From Alphaproteobacteria bacterium (GTDB taxonomy: Bacteria > Pseudomonadota > Alphaproteobacteria > Rhizobiales > Xanthobacteraceae), in the NCBI GenBank assembly GCA_005883445.1, contig VAZL01000363.1, positions 1 to 12,725 of the forward strand: a DNA stretch of 12,725 nt. Direction: 5' to 3'. The translations under genes and the position numbers were made by a program. This document shows, piece by piece, positions 1 to 5,351 of this stretch (its first letter is position 1; each line of letters starts with the position of its first letter). The notes beneath the pieces were generated by a model. That model saw nothing but the letters and a program-made list of their open reading frames with translations, made no database searches and was not told the origin of the DNA.

Positions 1-1573
1 CGCCGTCCGCTCCGAAAGCCCATTCCAGCGCGCCGCGCAAGTTGTCGATGTCGGAGGCATAGCATGCCATCCACTGCCGCGTCGGGGTCGTCTCCCACTC
101 CGCCGTCGCTTGTGCAAGCCGCGCGGCGAAGTGCTCGGCGTGCCGCCGGCGCATGCGCGAAGCATCGGCGAGCTTTTCGGACGCATAGTAGCGGGTCGAT
201 TCGAGCAGGCCGTAGCGAAACTCGCTGCTGGCCGCATCCGCATGCACCAAGGATTTCTCGACCAGCGACAACAGCAGATCGCCCACCTGCTGCGCTGGGA
301 TTTCGGCGCTCGCAACGACTGCCGTGATCGATGCGAGCGCCGCGGTGCCGAAGAACACCGACAACCGGGCGAGCAATATCTTCTCGGCATCGCTGAGTAG
401 GGCGTAGCTCCAGTCGATCAGGGCGTGCAGCGTCTGCTGTCGCGGCAATGCCGTGCGGCTGCCTGCGGTCAGCAGACGGAAACGCTCATCGAGGCCGCGC
501 GCAAGCTGCTCGAGTGACAACACTCTCAACCGCGGCACCGCCAACTCGATCGCCAGCGGGATGCCATCAAGCCGCTGGCAGATCGATCCAACCGTCGCAG
601 CATTGGCGTCGTTCAGGGCAAATCCGCCAAGCGCGCTCGCGCGCTCGACGAAGAGCCGCACGGCGGCGTATTCGCCCGCGCGCGCCGCCGTCAATGTGCC
701 GCTCGCGTCCGGCGCCGGCAATGATGGGACGCGAACAATGCTTTCTCCCGCGATCGCCAGCCGCTCGCGGCTCGACGCCAGAATCGACAGGCGGGGGCAG
801 CTGCGCATCAGCGTTTCGGCAACACGCGCCGCTTCGGCGATGACATGCTCGCAATTGTCGAGGATCAGCAAGAGCTGCTTGTCCTTGAGTGCCGATGCCA
901 GCGTTTCGATCGCGCCGCTCGGAGCATTGAGGCTCACGCCCAAGACGTCGCCGACGATGGACGTTACCAGCTGCGGATCATTGAGCGGGGCCAGCTCGGC
1001 GAGCCATACGCCGTCCGGATAACGGTCGAGGACGTTGCGGCCTGCCTCGATCGCGAGCCGGGTCTTGCCGACGCCGCCCGACCCGGTCAGCGTCACCAGA
1101 CGATGAGCAGCCAAGCGCACCGTGATGTCCGCGAGGTCCGCTTCGCGTCCGATCAAAGTGGTGAGTTGCTGCGGGAGATTGTTGGTCGCGGCACCCGCGG
1201 ACACTGCCGCGGTTCGGTCGGGGGCGGATGCCGGCGGGGCTGTGAGCCCCGCGCCGCTTTCGCGTTGCACCGGCGCCACGAAGCGATAGCCCCGCCCGGC
1301 GACGGTGAGCAAGTAGCGGTCGCCATCGCCGGCCGTGGACAGCACCTTGCGCAGGGCGGAAACGTGAACCTGGATGTTGTTTTCTTCGACCACCACCCCG
1401 GGCCACACCTCGGCCATGAGCTCGTCCTTGGTCACCAACTGGCCGTGGCGGTTCACCAACATCAGCAGGATTTCGAAGGCGCGCTGGCCGAGCGTGACCG
1501 GCACCCCATGGGCCAGCAGCTCTCGCCGCGCGGCGAGCAATTGGAACGGTCCGAACGCGAAATTCTCGGCCAT
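1..1573 (-). CDS. Winged-helix DNA-binding STAND-type ATPase regulator (3' end beyond window)
   Basis: The minus-strand frame is open without a stop from ATG 1573-1571 to the left edge, giving 524 residues of a longer protein. Residues about 1-98 form an OmpR/PhoB-type winged helix, ending in the typical wing (RYLLTVAGRGYRFVAPV, about 86-102). A variable Ala/Pro linker follows. Then comes an NB-ARC/STAND-like ATPase with Walker A GSGGVGKT (164-171), Walker B LLLILDN (234-240) and an SSRERL sensor-like motif, followed by helical sequence. Known relatives are predicted ATPases with an N-terminal DNA-binding domain. They are usually much longer, with a TPR-like C-terminal region that probably lies to the left of the window. 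The start is supported by a GGAG 5 bases before the stop-start junction. It is the last visible gene of a tight minus-strand run with STAS and RsbW-like genes. It probably acts in the cytoplasm as an ATP-gated transcription regulator. The class is secure; target genes and signal are unknown. Confidence 0.9.
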   Translation of the reverse strand, partial: MAENFAFGPFQLLAARRELLAHGVPVTLGQRAFEILLMLVNRHGQLVTKDELMAEVWPGVVVEENNIQVHVSALRKVLSTAGDGDRYLLTVAGRGYRFVAPVQRESGAGLTAPPASAPDRTAAVSAGAATNNLPQQLTTLIGREADLADITVRLAAHRLVTLTGSGGVGKTRLAIEAGRNVLDRYPDGVWLAELAPLNDPQLVTSIVGDVLGVSLNAPSGAIETLASALKDKQLLLILDNCEHVIAEAARVAETLMRSCPRLSILASSRERLAIAGESIVRVPSLPAPDASGTLTAARAGEYAAVRLFVERASALGGFALNDANAATVGSICQRLDGIPLAIELAVPRLRVLSLEQLARGLDERFRLLTAGSRTALPRQQTLHALIDWSYALLSDAEKILLARLSVFFGTAALASITAVVASAEIPAQQVGDLLLSLVEKSLVHADAASSEFRYGLLESTRYYASEKLADASRMRRRHAEHFAARLAQATAEWETTPTRQWMACYASDIDNLRGALEWAFGADG

Positions 1574-1578
1574 CGGCG

Positions 1579-2016
1579 TCACTCCGGCGCCGGTGACGTC
1601 GATTCGATGAACCGCAGCGTCAGCCGATTGCGGCCCTCGCGGCGTTCGTAATCCATGCCGCTTGCAAAACTGCGCATGAGATGGATGCCGAGATCACCCA
1701 CTTTCGCCTTCTCGAGCGAAGTCGCCACCACCGGCGGCGGAGCCCGCGTGGGATCGAATTGCCGGCCGTTATCCTCGATGCGGGCGACCAGAGTTCCGCC
1801 ATTGCGCTCGAGCTCGACCGCGATCTCGAGCCGCTCGTCCCTTGCGGCACCGTACATGATGATGTTGGCGACGGCCTCTTCGAGGCAAAGTTGGACGGCG
1901 AACGAAACATCAGACGAGATGCCATGCTGTGCGAAGCCTTCAATCCACCCTGCCAGCCGTTGCAACTCGGCAACGTCGTTGCGCAGCACCAGTCGTCTTG
2001 GGTCAAGGCTCGACAT
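1579..2016 (-). CDS. RsbW/SpoIIAB-like anti-sigma-type serine kinase (GHKL ATPase fold)
   Basis: A 145-residue protein with the HATPase_c_2 pattern of anti-sigma kinases: N-box with E46-E47 and N51 (LEEAVANIIMYG), G1 box IEDNGRQFDP (80-89), and a glycine-rich G2 loop GDLGIHLMRS (107-116). The length matches RsbW and SpoIIAB. Such proteins phosphorylate a serine in a partner STAS protein and, in the free form, bind and inhibit a target, classically a sigma factor. The frame stays open upstream to 2127, but ATG 2016 is preferred: it begins 5 bases after the stop of the STAS gene, and a longer start would run into that gene. It is followed after 5 bases by the winged-helix ATPase gene. No sigma factor is visible nearby, so the sequestered partner is unknown. 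Whether it keeps kinase activity or only binds cannot be told from sequence. Confidence 0.88.
   Translation of the reverse strand: MSSLDPRRLVLRNDVAELQRLAGWIEGFAQHGISSDVSFAVQLCLEEAVANIIMYGAARDERLEIAVELERNGGTLVARIEDNGRQFDPTRAPPPVVATSLEKAKVGDLGIHLMRSFASGMDYERREGRNRLTLRFIESTSPAPE
1582..1585 (-). promoter_or_regulatory. Ribosome binding site of the winged-helix ATPase gene
   Basis: On the minus strand GGAG sits inside the last codons of the RsbW-like gene (CCG GAG TGA) and 8 bases before ATG 1573. It fixes the start of the downstream regulator. It also suggests that translation of the two genes is coupled. Confidence 0.6.
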
Positions 2017-2021
2017 CGGAC

Positions 2022-2360
2022 TCACGATGCCAGCGCCGCCGCTGCTGCGGTTTCGGTTTGATGGATCGGAATCAACGCGTCCATTCCAGCCGTCTTGAGG
2101 ACCTTGGCGACGTTGTTGTCCGGGCACAGGATGACCAGGTTTCCTCCCTTGCTCTTGACGATCTTGGCGCCGACCAAGAGAACGCGAATGCCGTAGGAGG
2201 CGAGGAAGTTCACCGCGGAAAGATCAACGATGATCTTTCGTCGTTCGGTCACGATCTTGTTGAATGGCAGCTCCATGACGACTGCCCCCGTGGTATCGAA
2301 GCGCCCCTGCAGAACGACTTTGGTAATGCCGCCGGGGAGATCTTCGGCCGAGAGGTCCAT
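2022..2360 (-). CDS. STAS-domain anti-anti-sigma factor (RsbV/SpoIIAA-like)
   Basis: From ATG 2360 the protein has 112 residues, the usual size of RsbV. The core signature is IVDLSAVNFLASYGIRVLL (about 44-62). S55 occupies the place of the serine phosphorylated by the partner kinase. The residue before it is Ala instead of the Asp common in the DSxGL motif. The alternating strand/helix pattern (KVVLQGRFDTTGA, then GGNLVILCP, then VLKTAGMD) fits the whole STAS fold. Known role: unphosphorylated STAS protein binds the RsbW-like kinase and releases its target. Upstream in-frame ATGs exist at 2405 and 2441, but they would add a low-complexity extension outside the domain; AGGTG lies 4 bases before ATG 2360. 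It is first in the run STAS, kinase, winged-helix ATPase. The divergent REC-PP2C protein is the obvious candidate phosphatase for S55. Confidence 0.88.
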   Translation of the reverse strand: MDLSAEDLPGGITKVVLQGRFDTTGAVVMELPFNKIVTERRKIIVDLSAVNFLASYGIRVLLVGAKIVKSKGGNLVILCPDNNVAKVLKTAGMDALIPIHQTETAAAAALAS

Positions 2361-2617
2361 GCAGCACCTGTGGCTCGGGCCATCCGCGCCCGCGCCGGCT
2401 GTCATAGCCGTATTCGCCTCGCGGCGGAATGGCGAAACCATTCCCGCTCAGAAGATTTCAGAACGATTCATATCCACCCCGCCGTTTCGGCGGTGGCGTC
2501 GGATCGTCGCCCGGGTCGCGGCTTTCTCCTGCAGTGCAATACCGATGGCGGGAGAACGCCGAGCGGGCACGCTCCGCCGGTGCTAGAGTGCCATTTCACA
2601 TTGATCGGAACAGCGCG
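2361..2617. promoter_or_regulatory. Divergent intergenic region between the STAS operon and the REC-PP2C gene
   Basis: This 257-bp stretch separates two genes transcribed away from each other, so it must carry both promoters. It holds one degenerate copy of the 20-bp tandem repeat at 2455-2474. Open frames reach into it from both sides (STAS to 2441, REC-PP2C to 2429), but these extensions look non-domain and would overlap. I could not identify convincing -35/-10 pairs or an EcfG-type GGAAC/CGTT pair with correct spacing. Confidence 0.5.
2455..2474 (+). repeat. Tandem direct-repeat motif, copy 1 (degenerate)
   Basis: The two 10-base units are ATTTCAGAAC and GATTCATATC, matching the later copies at 18 of 20 positions. 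The following ATCCACCCC context is also shared with copy 2. The copy lies 144 bp before the REC-PP2C start and 94 bp before the STAS start on the other strand. A 10-bp period places both units on the same helix face, as in binding sites of winged-helix regulators; a role as operator or promoter element is inference. Confidence 0.5.
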
Positions 2618-3820
2618 GTGACCGACAATCGACCGATGGGAGCTGGGCCCCGCATCCTCGTCGTCGATGACAACGACGACAACTGCTACACGTTGAAGCT
2701 TCATCTCGATCTCGAAGGCTACACCGATGTCGCGACCGCCCGGGACGGCGAGGAAGCGATTGCGCTCCTCGAGACGAGCGCCTTCGACCTCGTCCTCCTC
2801 GACGTGATGATGCCGAAAGTCGACGGCTTTCAAGTGCTCGCCTGGCTCAAGGATCAAGCGCGGCTGCGCGATCTCCCCGTGATCATGATCTCGGCGCTCA
2901 CCGAGATGAACAGCATGGCGCGTTGCATCGAGCTCGGCGCCGTCGATTATCTGCTCAAGCCCTTCAATCCAATTTTGCTGAAAGCGCGCCTCGGAGCGAC
3001 CCTCGAAAAGAAACGCTTGCGGGACGAGATCGACGCCCATCTCGCCCGGCTGCAGGAGGAGCTCGATGCGGCGCGCCGACTGCAGATGGCCATGGTGCCG
3101 CAGTCATTTCCGGCTCCGAGCCCGGATTTTCCGATCGATCTGTGCGCGAGCATGGAACCTGCGCGCGAGGTCGGCGGCGATCTTTATGATTTTTTCGTCA
3201 CCGAGGATGGAATGCTGTGCTTCCTGGTCGGCGACGTGTCGGGCAAGGGCATGCCGGCGGCGCTGTTCATGGCACGCACCAAGAGCCTGATCCGTATCGC
3301 CACCGAGCTCATGCGCTCGCGGCAGGGGACATCGGCGCGGCCGGCCGAGATCATCGGCCGGGTCAATCGCGAGCTTTGCCAGAACAACGGCGACATGATG
3401 TTCGTGACGCTGTTCTTCGCGATGCTCGGACCGGGAAGCGGCGAGCTCGAATTTTGCAATGCCGGCCACAACGCGCCCTATCGCCTCAACGGGCAAGGGC
3501 TCGAGGTGATCGAGGGCGCCAAAGGCATCATCCTCGGCGTTCGTCCCGATGCGGTCTACGCCACCGGACGGACGTCGTTGGCGCCGGGCGAAAGCATCTA
3601 TGTCTTTACCGACGGTGTCACCGAGGCGGCCGATCTGCAGGGAGAGTTGTTCGCAGAAGCGCGTCTGGAAGCCGTGCTGCGCGCCGCTGGCGGTTGCTCG
3701 ACCGCGGCCGAGATCGTCACGTCGGTCGCGGAAGCGGTCCGCGGCTTCGTCGGCAATGCGCTTCCCTCCGATGATATCACCATGCTGGCGGTCCGTCGGC
3801 TCGACGGAGCGGCACTCTGA
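2618..3820 (+). CDS. Response regulator with PP2C-type serine phosphatase output (RsbU-like)
   Basis: A 400-residue protein from GTG 2618. Residues about 12-128 form a receiver: acidic pocket VVDDND (15-20), phosphoacceptor D62 (LLDVMMPKVDG), S92, and K114 in LLKP. A helical, coiled-coil-like linker (about 130-165, ending RRLQMAMVPQSF) leads into a PP2C/SpoIIE phosphatase. Its metal-ligand motifs are GGDLYD (D188), GDVSGKG (D206), NAGHN (281-285), TDGVTE (D332) and SDDITML (385-391). Known relatives dephosphorylate the serine of STAS proteins when the receiver is phosphorylated. The start is uncertain: GTG 2618 has a GGAA 7 bases upstream, ATG 2636 lacks a ribosome site, and an in-frame ATG at 2429 would add an unstructured extension. 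It diverges from the STAS/kinase genes and is probably their phosphatase. Its phosphodonor is likely one of the hybrid kinases in the window (inferred). Confidence 0.92.
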   Translation: MTDNRPMGAGPRILVVDDNDDNCYTLKLHLDLEGYTDVATARDGEEAIALLETSAFDLVLLDVMMPKVDGFQVLAWLKDQARLRDLPVIMISALTEMNSMARCIELGAVDYLLKPFNPILLKARLGATLEKKRLRDEIDAHLARLQEELDAARRLQMAMVPQSFPAPSPDFPIDLCASMEPAREVGGDLYDFFVTEDGMLCFLVGDVSGKGMPAALFMARTKSLIRIATELMRSRQGTSARPAEIIGRVNRELCQNNGDMMFVTLFFAMLGPGSGELEFCNAGHNAPYRLNGQGLEVIEGAKGIILGVRPDAVYATGRTSLAPGESIYVFTDGVTEAADLQGELFAEARLEAVLRAAGGCSTAAEIVTSVAEAVRGFVGNALPSDDITMLAVRRLDGAAL

Positions 3821-3941
3821 GCGCGGCCGCGGCACCATGCCTCCTTGGGGCGAGCGCTAAAATTTCGTTGGAAACCACGGTTTAGCAGCATCGTACTGCT
3901 CCGCACCGCTGGCGCCGGCGCTGGGAAGCCCGCGAGATCCG

Positions 3942-3961
3942 GATTCAGAACGATTCAGATC
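3942..3961 (+). repeat. Tandem direct-repeat motif, copy 2
   Basis: GATTCAGAAC followed directly by GATTCAGATC: two units with an 8-base identical core GATTCAGA and 10-bp period. It is identical over 20 bases to copy 3 and lies 123 bp upstream of the substrate-binding protein start. Same orientation as the other two copies. Confidence 0.65.
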
Positions 3962-4072
3962 CACCCCAATGACCAAGGCCTGCGATCGCGGCACATCGAT
4001 CCTTGGCGGGCGGCATGGACGCGGCGTGTTTTTGTTGTAGCTTGAATGGCGTGCGCGCGCCGCCGCCCGCCC

Positions 4073-4077
4073 AAGGG
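4073..4077 (+). promoter_or_regulatory. Ribosome binding site deciding the start of the substrate-binding protein
   Basis: AAGGG is placed 7 bases before ATG 4085. It favours that start over the in-frame ATG at 4046, which would put 13 charged residues ahead of the twin-arginine signal. Confidence 0.55.
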
Positions 4078-4084
4078 TGTCAGG

Positions 4085-5003
4085 ATGAGACGCCGCGACT
4101 TTATGGCGTTACTGGGAAGCGCCGCTGCGACCTGGCCGCTCGCGGCGCATGCGCAGCAACCGGCGAAGATGCCGCGCATTGGTATCCTCGACGATGCGCC
4201 GATGTGGCAAGCCTTCCGACAGGCTTTGCGCGAGCTCGGCTACGTCGAAGGGCAGAACATCGCCTATGAGTACCGCTACGGCGAGGGGGCGCCGGATCGG
4301 CTGGCGACGGCCGCGGCGGAGCTGGTGCGCCGCCCGGTGGATCTGATCGCGACCTACGGCACGCCGGCGACGCACGCGGCCAAGCAGGCGACGGCGACCA
4401 TCCCCATCGTCATGATCGGCGTCGGCGATCCGGTGCGGGCCGGCCTGGTCGCGAGCCTCGCCCGGCGGGAATATCACCGGCAATACCGTGCTCAGCCCCG
4501 ACCTCGGACCCAAACGGCTGCAAATCCTGCGCGAGGCCGTCGCGAACGTGATGCGCGTGGGCTATCTCGCCAATCCGGATAATGCCTCCACGCTAGCCAC
4601 CCTCGCCGAACTGAAGAATGCGGCGCCGGCCGCGGACGTGACGCTGATTCCGGCCGAGGTCCGCAGCGTCGGCGACTTCGATCCCGCATTCGCCGCGATG
4701 CTGCGCGAGCGCCCCGATGCGCTGTTAGTCAGCAACGATCCGTTCCACCAACTTCACGGAATGTTCCAGTCGAAGGAAAGCGTGGCCGCCGGTGGATTGA
4801 TGGCCTACGGGGCGAGCCTTCCCGATCTGTTCCGGCGCGCCGCCGGCTACGTGCACAGGATCTTGCACGGCACCAAGCCCGGCGACTTGCCCGTGGAGTC
4901 GCCCACGAAGTTCGATCTCGCCATCAATCTCAAGACCGCCAAGGCGCTCGGCATCGACATCCCGCCGACCCTGCTTGCCCGCGCCGACGAGGTCATCGAA
5001 TGA
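4085..5003 (+). pseudogene. ABC transporter substrate-binding protein (ABC_sub_bind family), frameshifted
   Basis: The N-terminus is a Tat-type signal: RRRDFMALLG followed by a hydrophobic stretch and a cleavage-like AHA-QQ. The mature part reads as the periplasmic ABC_sub_bind family (PF04392/COG2984 type): PRIGILDD, FRQALRELGYVEGQN, PIVMIGVGDPVRAGLVASLAR. Near 4459-4472 the frame is lost. The first frame continues as REYHRQYR and ends at 4582. The expected family continuation GGNITGNTVLSPDLGPKRL is in the next frame and runs to the TGA at 5003. A net loss equivalent to 5 bases around CGGCGGG would explain it. In the second half the sequence goes from NDPFHQLH directly to GMFQSKESVAAGGL, where relatives as I recall them have roughly 15-20 more residues. 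Joined, it gives about 307 residues against a usual 320-330. Ligand is unknown (amino acids or related compounds in relatives). No permease or ATPase gene is adjacent. A sequencing error is possible for the frameshift alone. Confidence 0.8.
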
Positions 5004-5065
5004 GGCGTCGCAATCGTTTCAATCGATCGCGTTGACGGGTATTTCCCCCCCCCGCCAACCAGATC

Positions 5066-5085
5066 GATTCAGAACGATTCAGATC
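5066..5085 (+). repeat. Tandem direct-repeat motif, copy 3
   Basis: GATTCAGAAC + GATTCAGATC, identical to copy 2 across both units and in the same orientation, 266 bp before the proposed hybrid kinase start. After the 20 bases, copies 2 and 3 diverge, although CCAAGG occurs shortly downstream in both. Confidence 0.65.
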
Positions 5086-5110
5086 CTTGCCAAGGACGAA
5101 GGCGCGGGAA

Positions 5111-5128
5111 CCCCTCACAATAGAGGGG
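5111..5128. repeat. Perfect inverted repeat upstream of the hybrid kinase gene
   Basis: CCCCTC-ACAATA-GAGGGG is a 6-bp perfect dyad with a 6-base centre, 25 bp after repeat copy 3. It could be a regulator half-site pair or an RNA hairpin. There is no U-run after it, so it is not a typical terminator. Confidence 0.35.
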
Positions 5129-5351
5129 CGCGGAGCATGCCCAAATGCGCCGAGGCGAGCCGAAAGTTGAATAAATGAAGTGATACACGTTCCGCGAGTT
5201 CCTCTACACATATAGCTCGAGGGGGGCCCCCAAACGAAGGAGGCTGGCATCGAACTGCGGGTATCGAGAACAATGATCGTCGAGGCCGATAGCATTGCTC
5301 GCATGAGCCGCATCCTCAGGGGTGCCGGACCGATCTGGTAGAGTGGCCGGA

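Larger units (their letters stand above)
3821..4084. other. Intergenic region between REC-PP2C and the substrate-binding protein gene
   Basis: This 264-bp region carries copy 2 of the 20-bp tandem repeat. It also has two small inverted repeats, GCTAAA/TTTAGC (3856-3861 and 3881-3886) and AGCAG-7nt-CTGCT (3884-3900). Neither has a following T-run, so an intrinsic terminator for the REC-PP2C gene is not supported. A T-rich stretch at 4029-4039 before the next gene might hold a -10 region, but no convincing -35 partner was found. Confidence 0.4.
5004..5351. other. 348-bp intergenic leader region of the hybrid kinase gene
   Basis: No convincing gene. It contains a run of nine C (5045-5053), copy 3 of the tandem repeat (5066-5085), a perfect 6-bp dyad (5111-5128), a comparatively AT-rich stretch (5167-5217) that could hold a promoter, and a palindromic GGGGGCCCCC (5222-5231). 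An AGGAGG at 5238-5243 has no ATG/GTG at proper distance. A possible 22-codon leader frame begins at ATG 5273 and ends at the TAG 5339-5341, just before the kinase start. Its coding status is doubtful. Confidence 0.45.

Noticed and set aside
845..1651. Plus-strand open frame of 268 codons opposite the winged-helix ATPase gene
   Set aside because: Its translation is low-complexity with no domain, while the minus-strand frame has a winged helix, Walker A and Walker B. It is a high-GC shadow.
2361..2640. EcfG (alphaproteobacterial general stress) promoter before REC-PP2C
   Set aside because: AGAAC at 2460-2464 and CGTT at 2483-2486 are 18 bases apart and the first box is not GGAAC. Copies 2 and 3 of the repeat lack the second box.
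3856..3900. Intrinsic terminator after the REC-PP2C gene
   Set aside because: The two small stems (6 bp with a 19-base loop, 5 bp with a 7-base loop) are weak and lack a following T-run.
5045..5053. Run of nine C as a phase-variation tract
   Set aside because: It is intergenic, not within a gene or between obvious promoter boxes; it may simply be a hard-to-sequence homopolymer.
5322..5351. GTG 5322 as the start of the hybrid kinase
   Set aside because: The frame is open there, but the AGGGG is directly adjacent to the GTG with no spacing. ATG 5352 is the better, though not certain, choice.
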